Notes: generated by a model not told the origin, from the sequence alone. A stretch of 64,000 bases of DNA from Sphingomonadales bacterium (GCA_004173185.1 SEFZ01000020.1:18132-82131); one strand, 5' to 3'. Shown: positions 31,965-42,598, counted from the first letter of the stretch. A program made the numbers and translations.

Positions 31965-34043
31965 ATGCGTTTTTCATTGCTTGCCACCACCTTCCTCGCT
32001 GCGCCCGTGCTTCTTGCCGGTTGCACCCAGACCCAGCCCGCGCCGCCCGTTACCGAAGTGCAGCCGATCACCGATCCGGCACCCGCACAGGCCGGCCCCA
32101 AGCCAACCTATGGCGATTTCGGTTTCGACGAGACGGGCATGAACCGCGCCGTCGCCCCCGGCGATGATTTCTACGAATATGCCAATGGCACCTGGGCGAA
32201 GAACACCCCGGTGCCGTCCGACAAGTCCAATTACGGCGCATTCAACGTGCTGGCCGACAAGGCGCAGGAGGATACGCGCGGGATCATCGAGGAGGCAGCA
32301 AAGGATCCGAACTCGAAGATCGGCATCGCCTATAACGCCTATCTCGATACCGCCGCGATCGAAGCGAAGGGCCTCGCGCCGATCCAGCCCTGGCTCGGCC
32401 AGATCAAGGGCCTGAAGTCGAAGGCCGGCTATGCCGCGCTCGTCGCCTCGGCCAAGCGCAACGGCGTCCGCGCGCCGTTCAGCACCTATGTCGGCCAGGA
32501 CGACAAGAACCCGGACGTCTATGCGCTCAACCTCAACCAGAGCGGCCTCGGCATGCCGGATCGCGATTATTATCTCTCGACCGACGCCAAGCTCACCGAA
32601 GCGAAGGTGGCGTATGAAAAGCACCTGACCAACGTGCTGAGGCTCGCGGACGAGCCCAATGCCGCTGCGCGCGCCAAGGCGATTGTCGATTTCGAGACGG
32701 GGATCGCCAGGATCCACTGGACCCAGACCGAGAGCCGCGACGCCGACAAGACCTATAACAAGATGACGCTGGCCGAACTGGCCAAGCTTGCGCCGGGCTT
32801 CGACTTCCCAACCTATTTCAAGGGCATCGGGGTCAAGACCCAGTTGCCTTATGTGCTGGTCTCGCAGCCCAGCGCGGTGGCTGGCATCGCCAAGGCGATC
32901 CAGACCACCCCGCTCGACGTGCTCAAGGATCAGTTGCTGGTCCGCAGCATCGATGATTTCGCCGGAGTGCTGCCCGCTGCCTTCGATAAGGAGCAGTTCG
33001 CTTTTTATAGCACGACGCTGACCGGCACGCCCGAGCAGCAGCTGCGCTGGAAGCGATCGGTGGATTACACCACCGGCATCCTCGCCGATGAGATCGGCAA
33101 GATCTATGTCGAGAAATACTTCCCGCCCGAGACCAAGAAGGCCGCGGACGAGATGGTGACAAACATCATCGCCGCGATGGGCCGCCGCATCGATTCGCTC
33201 GACTGGATGACGCCGGAGACCAAGAAGAAGGCGCGCGAAAAGCTCGCCGCCTTCACGCCGCGCATGGGCTATCCCGATCAGTGGCGCGATTATTCGTCGA
33301 TGCAGATCGTCGCGGGCGATGCGCTGGGCAACGCGCTGCGCGCCAATAACTGGCGCAATGATGACAGCATCAGCAAGCTTGGCGGGCCGATCCGCCGCTG
33401 GGAATGGGGGATGACCCCGATGACGGTGAATGCGCAAGCCAATCCCGGTCTCGTTGCGATCACGTTCCCGGCCGCGATCCTCCAGCCGCCTTTCTTCGAT
33501 CCGAACGCCGATCCGGCGATCAACTATGGCGGCATGGGCGCAGTGATCGGCCATGAGATCAGCCATCACTTCGACGATCAGGGCGCGAAGTACGACATGC
33601 ATGGTCGCCTGACCGATTGGTGGACGCCCGCCGATGTCGCGGCGTTCAAGGTCCGCACCGATCAGTTGGTCGCGCAGTACGATAAATACGAGCCGCTGCC
33701 CGGCAAGTTCGTCAACGGCCGGCTGACGCTGGGCGAGAACACCGCCGATCTCGCGGGGCTTACCGCGGCCTATGATGCCTATAAGCATTTGCTCGGCGAC
33801 AAGGCCGCGCCGGTGATCAACGGCACCACGGGCGATCAGCGCTTCTATCTCGGCTGGGCGCAGGTGTGGCGTCGCAACTATCGCGAGGCCGCGCTGCGCC
33901 AGCGCCTGCTGACGGATTCGCACAGCCCGAGCATCGAGCGCACCTGGGTCGTCCGCAATCTCGATCCCTGGTACGGCGCGTATACCCCCGCACCGACCGC
34001 GAAGATGGCGCTCTCGCCCGAGAAGCGCGTCCGGATCTGGTAA
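31965..34043 (+). CDS. M13 family metallopeptidase, predicted lipoprotein
   Basis: Lipobox LLAGC; VIGHEISHHFDDQGAKYD (HExxH), ENTADLAGL; ATG 31965 chosen. Confidence 0.93.
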   Translation: MRFSLLATTFLAAPVLLAGCTQTQPAPPVTEVQPITDPAPAQAGPKPTYGDFGFDETGMNRAVAPGDDFYEYANGTWAKNTPVPSDKSNYGAFNVLADKAQEDTRGIIEEAAKDPNSKIGIAYNAYLDTAAIEAKGLAPIQPWLGQIKGLKSKAGYAALVASAKRNGVRAPFSTYVGQDDKNPDVYALNLNQSGLGMPDRDYYLSTDAKLTEAKVAYEKHLTNVLRLADEPNAAARAKAIVDFETGIARIHWTQTESRDADKTYNKMTLAELAKLAPGFDFPTYFKGIGVKTQLPYVLVSQPSAVAGIAKAIQTTPLDVLKDQLLVRSIDDFAGVLPAAFDKEQFAFYSTTLTGTPEQQLRWKRSVDYTTGILADEIGKIYVEKYFPPETKKAADEMVTNIIAAMGRRIDSLDWMTPETKKKAREKLAAFTPRMGYPDQWRDYSSMQIVAGDALGNALRANNWRNDDSISKLGGPIRRWEWGMTPMTVNAQANPGLVAITFPAAILQPPFFDPNADPAINYGGMGAVIGHEISHHFDDQGAKYDMHGRLTDWWTPADVAAFKVRTDQLVAQYDKYEPLPGKFVNGRLTLGENTADLAGLTAAYDAYKHLLGDKAAPVINGTTGDQRFYLGWAQVWRRNYREAALRQRLLTDSHSPSIERTWVVRNLDPWYGAYTPAPTAKMALSPEKRVRIW

Positions 34044-34060
34044 CCACCTCCGACAAACAC

Positions 34061-34094
34061 CTTCGTCATCCCGGCATTCGTCGGGACGACGAAG
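34061..34094. repeat. Hairpin repeat (CTTCGTCaTCCCG/CGGGAcGACGAAG)
   Basis: Inverted repeat 18 nt after the M13 gene; terminator- or REP-like. Confidence 0.55.
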
Positions 34095-34156
34095 AGTGGG
34101 CGTGCGGGAGGGAATGATGCTTGACCCACGCCCCACTACCGAACATCGGTAGCCGC

Positions 34157-36544
34157 ATGGCTTCACTGCCCCTCAACTCTCAGAAAAAACGTGCGTTGCT
34201 GCCTCTCGCGGCGGCAATTGGTGCCGGCTTTGTCGCGGCTGCGATCGTGCTGCTCAGCATCGAGGATCGCGCCGTTGCGGTCGGCTTTGTCGGCGCGGGT
34301 ATTCTAACGGCGGTGGGGCTGTTCGCTGCGCGCCGCTTGCTGGTCAGCGAGGAAACCGTCGAAGGCCCGACCGATTGGGCCGTGGCCCATGCGCTGGCCG
34401 CCGCATCCGATGATGCGCTTGCGGTCACCGATCGCGCCGGGCGTCTCGTATGCGCCAATAGCCGCTATGAAGCATTGTTCGCGGGCTGGCCGACGCCGCC
34501 CAGCCTGCCGGTCAGCGACGCATCGGTTACAGCACTCGGTGCCGCCGCACGCGCTGCATGGCGTGACGGGGAGGGCAGGGCGAACAATATCCAGGTGTTC
34601 GGCGCACCCGTATCGGCCCGCGTAGCCCGGGTGGGCGAAGAATCGCTCGTCTGGCGCTTCATCGGCGTGCAGGCGCTCGATCTCGCCGCGCAGGTCGAAG
34701 CAATCATCGACGGCAGCACCGGCGACCGGCTCGGCTCCGCAGGGATCATGACCGCGATGGTCACGCCCGAGGGCCGTATCCGCTCGGCCAACCGCGTATT
34801 CCGCCTCCGCGCACTGGGCGTCGCCGATCAGCCCGTTGAGGGGCGCGACTTTGCTCGCCTGTTGATCACCGACAGTCTCGGCCTAGTCCGCTTCGAGCGC
34901 GAGGGTCTTGTCGGCACGCCCTTGCGCGTTCTCCAGATCCCGTTCCTCGAAGGCGATGACGCGCCGATGCTCGTCACCTTGCTCGATGAGGAACAGGGCG
35001 CGGCCGCAGCCCCCGCCATCGGCGGCAGTGCCACCGCGCATGTCCGCTCGTTGATCGCACTGCTGCCCTCAGGGCTGGCGCTGGTCGATCGCGACGGGCG
35101 GTTTGTCAGCATGAACGATGCGTTCGTGAAGGGCACGCGCGTCAATGCCGCCGCACCCCCGCTTTATCCGGGCGATCTCGTCGTCCGCGAAGACAAGGCC
35201 GCGCTTGCCGATGCCGTGCGCCGCTTTGCCGGTGGTGCCGCGCAATCCGCCGAGATGACCGTCCGCTTTCAGGATGCGCCCGAAGAGCCCGTCGCGATCA
35301 CCATCGCCGGTGCGCGTGGGCTTGGCGATGCGGCGGTCCTGATCAGCCTCAAGGATTCGGGCGAAGAGGGGAAACTCAAGCGTCAGGTTGCGCAGGCCAC
35401 CAAGATGCAGGCGGTCGGCCAGCTTGCCGGCGGCGTCGCCCATGATTTCAACAATATCCTGACCGCGATCATCGGGCATTGCGATCTGATGCTGATGCGC
35501 CACTCGCCCGGCGACGGCGATTATGATGACATCCAGCAGATCCGCGCCAATTCCAACCGCGCCGCCAGCCTGACCCGTCAGTTGCTGGCTTTCTCGCGCC
35601 AGCAAACGCTGCGCCCGCAAGTCGTCCAGCTGCCCGACGTGATCTCGGAGGTCTCGAACCTCTTGAAGCGCCTGCTCGGCGAAACGGTGGTTCTGAACGT
35701 CAAGCACGGCCGCAATCTCGGCCCCGTCCGCGCCGATCCGGGCCAGCTCGAACAGGTCATCGTCAATCTCGCGGTCAACGCACGCGATGCCATGCTCTCG
35801 GCGAATATCAGCGGGGGCACGCTCACCATCGAGACGATGGCCGTCGCCGCCGCGCAGGTCCGCCTGATGGATGAAGTCGTGCTGCCGGTCGGCGATTACA
35901 CTGCGCTGCGCATCGCCGACACCGGCACCGGCATCCCGCACGATATCCTCCCCAAAATCTGGGAGCCCTTCTTCACCACGAAGGAAGTCGGCAAGGGCAC
36001 CGGGCTCGGCCTCTCGACGGTCTACGGCATCATCAAACAGTCCGGCGGCTTCATCTTCGCTGAGAATCTGGAAGAGGGCGGGGCGGAATTCACCATCTAT
36101 CTGCCCGTCCACGCCGCCGCCGAAGCCACCGTCGCGCTTAAGCTCCCCACCGCCCGGCCCAAGCCGGTAGACACCTGGGGCACCGGCACGATCCTCGTGG
36201 TCGAGGATGAAGACATGGTCCGCGCCGTTGCCGAGCGCGCGCTGGCGAAACAGGGCTATACCGTGCTCACCGCCGAGAATGGCGAAGTCGCGCTCGAACT
36301 GCTCGAAACGATCGAAAAGCCGGACCTGCTCGTCTCGGACGTCGTCATGCCGCTGATGGATGGCCCCACCATGGCGCGGCACATCCGCAAGAAGTGGCCC
36401 GATCTGCCGATCCTGTTCATGTCGGGCTATGCCGAGGAGCAGCTTCGCAAGTCGATCGACCTCGATAATGTCGCATTCCTGCCGAAACCCTTTTCGGTAC
36501 AGCAACTTGCCGAGGCTGCCCGCGACGTTCTCGCTGCGAAATGA
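34157..36544 (+). CDS. cckA: Hybrid sensor histidine kinase CckA
   Basis: [55 protein letters not shown], HATPase, C-terminal receiver; alternative TTG start at 34121. Confidence 0.9.
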   Translation: MASLPLNSQKKRALLPLAAAIGAGFVAAAIVLLSIEDRAVAVGFVGAGILTAVGLFAARRLLVSEETVEGPTDWAVAHALAAASDDALAVTDRAGRLVCANSRYEALFAGWPTPPSLPVSDASVTALGAAARAAWRDGEGRANNIQVFGAPVSARVARVGEESLVWRFIGVQALDLAAQVEAIIDGSTGDRLGSAGIMTAMVTPEGRIRSANRVFRLRALGVADQPVEGRDFARLLITDSLGLVRFEREGLVGTPLRVLQIPFLEGDDAPMLVTLLDEEQGAAAAPAIGGSATAHVRSLIALLPSGLALVDRDGRFVSMNDAFVKGTRVNAAAPPLYPGDLVVREDKAALADAVRRFAGGAAQSAEMTVRFQDAPEEPVAITIAGARGLGDAAVLISLKDSGEEGKLKRQVAQATKMQAVGQLAGGVAHDFNNILTAIIGHCDLMLMRHSPGDGDYDDIQQIRANSNRAASLTRQLLAFSRQQTLRPQVVQLPDVISEVSNLLKRLLGETVVLNVKHGRNLGPVRADPGQLEQVIVNLAVNARDAMLSANISGGTLTIETMAVAAAQVRLMDEVVLPVGDYTALRIADTGTGIPHDILPKIWEPFFTTKEVGKGTGLGLSTVYGIIKQSGGFIFAENLEEGGAEFTIYLPVHAAAEATVALKLPTARPKPVDTWGTGTILVVEDEDMVRAVAERALAKQGYTVLTAENGEVALELLETIEKPDLLVSDVVMPLMDGPTMARHIRKKWPDLPILFMSGYAEEQLRKSIDLDNVAFLPKPFSVQQLAEAARDVLAAK

Positions 36545-36663
36545 GGCTGGCAATCATCTTTTCGCCTGCGTAAGGATAAGGCGGCTGGGATAGCCCAAGC
36601 TGAACCTTTTCCTATCGACGAGTTCAACATGCGTTCAATCGCCCACGTGCCAAGGCACTCCGC

Positions 36664-37014
36664 ATGACTGCCAAGAATATCCTGATCGTCGAGGACGAGC
36701 CGCTGATCGCGATGATGCTCGAGGATTTCCTCGATGCACTCGATTATGCAGTCGCGGGCACCGCAGACACGGTTGCAGGCGCGCTGGAGCTGATCGGGGA
36801 GGGCGCGGTGGATGCCGCGATCCTCGACGTGAATCTCCGCGCCGGTGAGCAAAGCTGGCCGATCGCCGACAAGCTCGCCGAAGTCGGCATCCCCTTCGTC
36901 ATCGCCACCGGCGGCGGTGGAGACAGCATCGTCGAATCACATCGCGCCCGGCCGGTGCTCTCCAAGCCGTTCACGATGGACAGTGTCGAGAAGGTGCTGG
37001 CCAGCCTCGGTTGA
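36664..37014 (+). CDS. Single-domain response regulator receiver protein
   Basis: ILIVEDEPLIAMML, ILDVNL (Asp), LSKPF (Lys). Confidence 0.9.
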   Translation: MTAKNILIVEDEPLIAMMLEDFLDALDYAVAGTADTVAGALELIGEGAVDAAILDVNLRAGEQSWPIADKLAEVGIPFVIATGGGGDSIVESHRARPVLSKPFTMDSVEKVLASLG

Positions 37015-37164
37015 GCCTAAAGTATTTTCGGCCAAATCGGCTATAAAAGTCTTTCCTTTTACTTTGCGTATTGTTGCCGCGCGGCGTTATTCTGCGCATC
37101 GCGCCAACCTGTGTTGATGCCCGTGTAGTATGCGTTGCGTTCGGCATTGCAGCAGGGGGCGGGC

Positions 37165-38712
37165 ATGACACGCGCATTTCGCATTATTCCGGCAGTTCTG
37201 GGGCTCACCGCAACATCGCTTGCGCTGAGCGCCTGCGACACCAAGCAGACGCAGACTGCCGCCACCGCTCCGGTCACCAATCCCTGCGGCACGAGCTATG
37301 CGGGGCTTTCCCCAACGCTGCCGATGGCTCCCGGCGGCAACGAGACCCAGCTCGATTGCTTTGCCTGGGGCAGCTTTGTCGCGCTCAACTGGCAGGCCGA
37401 TCCCACCAAGCCGGGCTACCCCGATCCCGCCACCGGCCCCACGGCCTTTGGCACGGGGACCACGCCTCTTGTCTGGGAAACCTATAAGGAAGCCGCGGAC
37501 GTGTTCGGCCCGGTGCTCAAGGGCACTTGGCTCGACAAGCGCCCGGCGCTGAAGGTGCTGACCCGCACTTCGAAGACTGGCGATCTCGACATGAGCGACA
37601 TCACCCAGGCGGGCGGGGGCCATCACTGGCTGACCAACCAGCGCGGCGACATCACCTATTACGAGGTGATGATGAACCGCGACGAATATGAGTTCATCAC
37701 CACGCAAAAGGGCTTCGACCTGACCACCGCGGCCGGTCAGCTCGCCTGCGCGATGCAGCCGGGCCAACCCGATGGCGAAGGCGGCCCCGGCAAGGGCCAG
37801 CTACGCGGCGGGCTGGTGCTGCCCGAAGGCCCGCACATCGCGTGGGACGACATGGATTGCACCGGCACGGTTGCCCATTATGGCGACGGCGTCGGCGCGA
37901 TGGAGATCAAGGCCTCGTGGACGCCGCTGCCCGCCGACGGTTCGCTCAATTATCGCTACAAGACCGCGACCGCCGAACTCGTCGATCCGATCACCAAGGC
38001 CAAGCGCACCGTCACGGTCGGGCTGGTCGGTCTCCACATCGCCCGCAAGCGCTTCGCCAACCATCAATGGGCCTGGGCGACGTTCGAGCATATCGATAAC
38101 GGCCCCGATGAGGACAACGGCAGCTGGAAAGCGCCGGTGTTCCCCGCCAATGCCAATCAGAAGCCCTCGCCGGGCTGGACCTTCTTCAACCCGCAATGCG
38201 ATCCTAAGACCAACGCGTTCCAGTGCGTCCACAATGCGGTGCCAACGCGCTGCCTGCTCGGCACCGATCCCAAGACCTGCCAGCCTTATACTGCGCCGAT
38301 GCAGATCACCCGGATGAACCCGGTCAACGCTACCGCCAATGGCGTGACGGCTTGGTTCTGGAGCCTGATGCCGCAGAATTCGGTGTTTAATTACTATCGC
38401 CTGGTCAACGTCCAATGGCCGCAGACTCCCGGCAAGCCGCAAACCCCGGGCGAAAAGGTGCCGCTGGGGCAGGGCAACCCGATGCCGGCAGGCAATCCGA
38501 ACGGCAAGGGCCGCGCAGCCACGATCGCCGCCAACACGACGATGGAGAGCTTCCAGCAGAGCAACGCCGCCTGCATGGACTGCCACGTCTACGCCTCGAT
38601 CGCGACGCCGGCGCTGTTGAAACCAACGGCGAACGGGCTGCGCAAGGCATCGGCGGCCCCGCAATTCGCTTCGGATTACAGCTTCATCTTCTCAACGGAG
38701 ACGAAGCGGTGA
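37165..38712 (+). CDS. Hypothetical lipoprotein with a single C-terminal CxxCH motif
   Basis: Lipobox LALSAC; NAACMDCHVYASIATPALLKP near the C-terminus. Confidence 0.7.
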   Translation: MTRAFRIIPAVLGLTATSLALSACDTKQTQTAATAPVTNPCGTSYAGLSPTLPMAPGGNETQLDCFAWGSFVALNWQADPTKPGYPDPATGPTAFGTGTTPLVWETYKEAADVFGPVLKGTWLDKRPALKVLTRTSKTGDLDMSDITQAGGGHHWLTNQRGDITYYEVMMNRDEYEFITTQKGFDLTTAAGQLACAMQPGQPDGEGGPGKGQLRGGLVLPEGPHIAWDDMDCTGTVAHYGDGVGAMEIKASWTPLPADGSLNYRYKTATAELVDPITKAKRTVTVGLVGLHIARKRFANHQWAWATFEHIDNGPDEDNGSWKAPVFPANANQKPSPGWTFFNPQCDPKTNAFQCVHNAVPTRCLLGTDPKTCQPYTAPMQITRMNPVNATANGVTAWFWSLMPQNSVFNYYRLVNVQWPQTPGKPQTPGEKVPLGQGNPMPAGNPNGKGRAATIAANTTMESFQQSNAACMDCHVYASIATPALLKPTANGLRKASAAPQFASDYSFIFSTETKR

Positions 38713-38815
38713 GGGGGATTTACCGCATTCATCGGGGTGAAGGCGGCTGGGGTGCTTGGCGCTCCGTCACGATGTCGTCGGTTGGTGGATTTGGCTTGCG
38801 ATCAAATAGGTGAAG

Positions 38816-39538
38816 CTACCCAACAAGCCGAACCACGTCCCCTACCTTCACAAAGCCCTTCCGCGCCGGCGCCGCATAGGCCCCGTAAATATTCCCGAAT
38901 TCCCGCGCGATCGTCCGCAGCACCTTCGGATCGCGTGCCGCTGTATCCGGGTCGATCGTCACCATCGCGCAGCGCGGGATGCCGTCCGTCATCAGCAGTG
39001 CCGCGCCATCGTCTGAGTCCTCGGGGCCAAAGACCAGCCGTTTGCCCGCCCATTCGCCCTGAGAGCGGTCGCTCTCGATCACCACATTCGCGCGGAAACG
39101 CCGCATATCCAGCGCCGCGCCGTGCGCAGCCTCAACGGAACGATGCGCCGCGGTCGTCACCACCGATACCGGCATTGCGTCATAGGCCCCGATCGCCAGC
39201 TGCATCAGCGCCACAGGTTTGCCGGCCGCAGCGGAGAGCCGCTCAAGTAGTTCTGCATCGTCGACATGCCCGCGCCAGCCATCGGGCGCGACAATCTCCA
39301 CCCGGGCGGTCTTCGGCGCGTCGGGATCGTCAAAGCGCGCCGAATGCAGCACGAGTTCGGATAGGTCGCGCCCGGTCAGCCAGGGAAAGCGCGAGCTGCT
39401 GTTACGGAAGTAAAAGCCATATTGACGGTCGCCCTCAAGGCCCTGCCAATCGATCTCGGCGACCTGCAGCGGCTCGCCCGCCATCGACTTGACCGGAAAG
39501 CGATTGAGCGCCGCGACGTGACCGATGATCTCCCCCAC
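38816..39538 (-). CDS. MOSC domain-containing protein
   Basis: [42 protein letters not shown]. Confidence 0.9.
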   Translation of the reverse strand: MGEIIGHVAALNRFPVKSMAGEPLQVAEIDWQGLEGDRQYGFYFRNSSSRFPWLTGRDLSELVLHSARFDDPDAPKTARVEIVAPDGWRGHVDDAELLERLSAAAGKPVALMQLAIGAYDAMPVSVVTTAAHRSVEAAHGAALDMRRFRANVVIESDRSQGEWAGKRLVFGPEDSDDGAALLMTDGIPRCAMVTIDPDTAARDPKVLRTIAREFGNIYGAYAAPARKGFVKVGDVVRLVG

Positions 39539-39597
39539 GCGACTTTGCTACCGTGAGGGGGAAAGGGGGGCAATTGCACATCGGCGAAATAATTGTC

Positions 39598-39612
39598 GTT
39601 CCGCTCTTGTTC
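39598..39612. promoter_or_regulatory. Predicted LexA/SOS box GTTC-CGCTCTT-GTTC upstream of recA
   Basis: Exact match to the alphaproteobacterial GTTC-N7-GTTC box, 78 bp upstream of the recA ATG. Confidence 0.85.
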
Positions 39613-39689
39613 CGCGAGAACAAACACGATACGAAGCGTCCAACAACAACGATTACGGTGGACAACTTCAAGTGGCGAGGGCAACGAAA

Positions 39690-40778
39690 ATGGCAGCATC
39701 CCTGAAGGTCATCGACAACAACATGGCAGCTCCAACTACCGAAAAGCAAAAGGCGCTCGAAGCAGCGCTCGCGCAGATCGATCGCGCCTTTGGCAAGGGC
39801 AGCGCGATGCGCCTCGGCTCGAAGGAAACGATGCAGGTCGAGACGATCTCGACCGGCTCGCTGGGGCTCGATATCGCGCTCGGCGTTGGCGGCCTGCCGC
39901 GCGGCCGCGTGATCGAAGTCTATGGTCCGGAAAGCTCGGGCAAGACCACGCTGGCGCTGCATGTGATTGCAGAGGCGCAGCGCGGTGGTGGCACGGCGGC
40001 GTTCGTCGATGCCGAGCATGCGCTCGATCCGGTCTATGCCAAGAAGCTCGGCGTCAACATCGATGAGCTGATCGTCTCGCAGCCCGATACCGGCGAGCAG
40101 GCGCTCGAGATCGTCGATACGCTCGTCCGCTCGAACGCGATCGACATTCTTGTGGTGGATTCGGTTGCCGCGCTGGTTCCGCGCGCTGAAATCGAAGGCG
40201 AGATGGGCGATAGCCATGTCGGCCTCCAGGCTCGCTTGATGTCGCAGTCGCTGCGCAAGCTGACCGGTTCGATCAGCCGCTCGCGCTGCATGGTGATCTT
40301 CATCAATCAGCTGCGCATGAAAATCGGCGTTATGTACGGCAATCCCGAGACCACGACCGGCGGCAACGCGCTGAAATTCTACGCCTCGGTTCGCCTCGAT
40401 ATCCGCCGCACCGGCCAGATCAAGGACCGCGACGATATCATCGGCAACACCACCCGCGTGAAGGTGGTGAAGAACAAGGTCGCTCCGCCGTTCAAACAGG
40501 TCGAATTCGACATCATGTACGGCGAAGGCATTTCGAAGATCGGTGAGATCCTCGATCTCGGCGTGAAGGCCGGACTGGTCGAGAAATCGGGCGCATGGTT
40601 CAGCTATGACAGCGTCCGCATCGGTCAGGGGCGCGAGAATTCGAAGACCTTCCTCAAGGAAAATCCGGATCTTTGCACCCGGCTTGAATCGGCGATCCGC
40701 ACGCGCACCGAAAAGGTCGCCGAAGAGATGTTGGCGAGCCCCGAGCCCGATGCTGAGGGTAGCGAGGACGATCTCTAA
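39690..40778 (+). CDS. recA: Recombinase RecA
   Basis: [55 protein letters not shown]; start 39690 or 39723. Confidence 0.98.
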   Translation: MAASLKVIDNNMAAPTTEKQKALEAALAQIDRAFGKGSAMRLGSKETMQVETISTGSLGLDIALGVGGLPRGRVIEVYGPESSGKTTLALHVIAEAQRGGGTAAFVDAEHALDPVYAKKLGVNIDELIVSQPDTGEQALEIVDTLVRSNAIDILVVDSVAALVPRAEIEGEMGDSHVGLQARLMSQSLRKLTGSISRSRCMVIFINQLRMKIGVMYGNPETTTGGNALKFYASVRLDIRRTGQIKDRDDIIGNTTRVKVVKNKVAPPFKQVEFDIMYGEGISKIGEILDLGVKAGLVEKSGAWFSYDSVRIGQGRENSKTFLKENPDLCTRLESAIRTRTEKVAEEMLASPEPDAEGSEDDL

Positions 40779-40810
40779 GTTTTCAGGCCGCGACGGTGCT
40801 TGCCCGCGCC

Positions 40811-40913
40811 GGATCAGTGGTCACGGGAGTGGCTGATCCCGCAGGGGAACGAAATGCCTCCCAGGCATTTCTCGATCATGCGGAGCATGATCGACCCCAG
40901 CGAGATCAGCCAC
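40811..40913 (+). ncRNA. Candidate multi-branched structured RNA element (unidentified)
   Basis: Nested stems: GTGGCTGATC/GATCAGCCAC, GGGG/CCCC, GAAATGCCT-CCC-AGGCATTTC, TCGATCATGC-GGA-GCATGATCGA; alternative GGATCAG/CTGATCC. Confidence 0.45.
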
Positions 40914-40922
40914 CCCATCGGG

Positions 40923-40951
40923 ACCCGGCGCATTGCCCTGCGCCGGGTTTT
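40923..40951 (+). terminator. Rho-independent terminator-like hairpin
   Basis: ACCCGGCGCA-TTGCCC-TGCGCCGGGT followed by TTT. Confidence 0.7.
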
Positions 40952-41035
40952 CCGCGTTGGTCGCAAACGCGCAATTTAATGTCACGATTCGCGAGAAATC
41001 TGCGAAGCTAAGCGACATTGATCAGGAGAGCGGCC

Positions 41036-41869
41036 ATGACCGATACGCTGGAATGGACAGGTCGCGTCGGCGATGTCTGGGCGGAGGAATGGCGGCGTAC
41101 CGATCGCAGCTTTGCCAATCTGTCCCGGCATCTCGATGCAGCGATTCTCGCGGCCGCTCCGGAACAGGGCATTGCGATCGATATCGGCAGCGGCGCGGGC
41201 GGCACGTCGATCGCGCTTGCCACTGCCCGGCCGCACGTGTCCGTCACGGGTATCGATCTCTCACCCGCTTTGGTCGCGACCGCACAGGACCGCGCCGCCG
41301 GGCTGGCTAACCTGGAATTTCGCGTCGGTGACGCCCAGGCGCTTGGCGCGCTCGACGCCGATCTTTTGTTCTCGCGCCACGGCGTCATGTTCTTCGCCGA
41401 TCCGGTGGTGGCGTTCGCGTCATTGCGCGGCGCGGCCAAACCCGGCGCCAAGCTGGTCTTCTCCTGCTTTCGTCCGCGCGCCTTCAATCCATGGACATTG
41501 GTGACCGAAGCCGCAGTAGGCGCATCCTCACCTCCGTCCGCCGCCTACGCCCCCGGGCCTTATGGTCTGGCCGACCTCGATTTTACCCGCGAAATGCTTG
41601 GCAAAGCGGGCTGGGTAGATGCCACCGCCGAGATCGTAGACTTCGCCTATGTCGCGGGAGCTGGCGAAGATCCGGTCGAGGACGCGCTCAGCTATTTCCA
41701 GCGGATCGGGCCGGCTGCCCGGGCAATCGCGCTTGCCGCGCCGGAACATCGCGAGGCGTTGCGCGGTTCACTCCGCGCCGTGCTCGCCGAGCATCTCCAT
41801 GATGGCGTCGTGACTTTCGGCGCGAGCGCCTGGATATGGAAAGCAACCGCAGGAGAGGCCGAAGTATGA
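41036..41869 (+). CDS. Class I SAM-dependent methyltransferase
   Basis: IAIDIGSGAGGTSIALA...VTGIDLSPALVATAQDRA; ATG 41036. Confidence 0.88.
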   Translation: MTDTLEWTGRVGDVWAEEWRRTDRSFANLSRHLDAAILAAAPEQGIAIDIGSGAGGTSIALATARPHVSVTGIDLSPALVATAQDRAAGLANLEFRVGDAQALGALDADLLFSRHGVMFFADPVVAFASLRGAAKPGAKLVFSCFRPRAFNPWTLVTEAAVGASSPPSAAYAPGPYGLADLDFTREMLGKAGWVDATAEIVDFAYVAGAGEDPVEDALSYFQRIGPAARAIALAAPEHREALRGSLRAVLAEHLHDGVVTFGASAWIWKATAGEAEV

Positions 41870-42489
41870 TCATCGTCCACCATCTCGAAAACAGCCGCTC
41901 GCAGCGCGTGCTCTGGATGCTCGAGGAGCTCGGCCTTCCCTATGAAGTGAAGCGCTACCTCCGCAACAAGAAGACCATGCTCGCCCCGCCCGAACTGCGG
42001 AAGGTTCATCCGCTCGGCAAGTCGCCGGTGATCGAGCATGAGGGCCGGGTTATCGCGGAGACCGGGGCGATCATCGAATATATCGTCGAGCATGCCGATG
42101 GCCGCCTAGGCGCGCCCGCGCACCGCGACGATGCGCTGCGCTATCGCCACTTCCTCCATTATGCCGAGGGTTCGCTGATGCCGCCCTTGCTGCTCAAGCT
42201 GGTGCTCAGCCGCGTGCCGCTGTTCGGCAAGGCTGCGCAAAAGAAGATCCAGCCGATGATCGACGTCCATCTCGATTATGTCGAAGCCGAGTTGGCCCAG
42301 CGGCCCTGGTTCGCCGGGCAGGAGATGACTGCCGCCGACATCATGATGAGCTTCCCGTTGGAAGCAGCCGTCGCCCGTGCAGGCGCGACCGAAGGCCGCC
42401 CGCACATCGCCGCATGGATCAAGGAAATCCACGCCCGTCCCGCATATAAGGCCGCGCTCGCCGCCGGCGGGCCCTATGCCTATGCCTGA
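41866..42489 (+). CDS. Glutathione S-transferase
   Basis: HHLENSRSQRVLWMLEELGLPYEVKRY, HPLGKSPVIEHEGRVIAETGAIIEYI; ATGA overlap. Confidence 0.93.
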   Translation: MIIVHHLENSRSQRVLWMLEELGLPYEVKRYLRNKKTMLAPPELRKVHPLGKSPVIEHEGRVIAETGAIIEYIVEHADGRLGAPAHRDDALRYRHFLHYAEGSLMPPLLLKLVLSRVPLFGKAAQKKIQPMIDVHLDYVEAELAQRPWFAGQEMTAADIMMSFPLEAAVARAGATEGRPHIAAWIKEIHARPAYKAALAAGGPYAYA

Positions 42490-42537
42490 GACCAGCGCGC
42501 ATCACTGCAATTCAGCGTGCAATAAGGCCCGAATCAG

Positions 42538-42565
42538 AAACTCTCCCCGTCGCCAGGGAGAGTTT
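42538..42565. terminator. Bidirectional terminator-like hairpin between convergent genes
   Basis: AAACTCTCCC-CGTCGCCA-GGGAGAGTTT. Confidence 0.65.
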
Positions 42566-42598
42566 CATTTCATAGCAGCTGAGAACCGGCCCGATTGA

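Noticed and set aside
31974-34166. 730-aa minus-strand ORF opposite the M13 peptidase
   Set aside because: HExxH peptidase frame is certain; shadow ORF
40796-41018. Small ORFs on both strands downstream of recA
   Set aside because: They coincide with the nested inverted repeats; palindromic DNA gives similar open frames on both strands, so a structured element is more likely than coding
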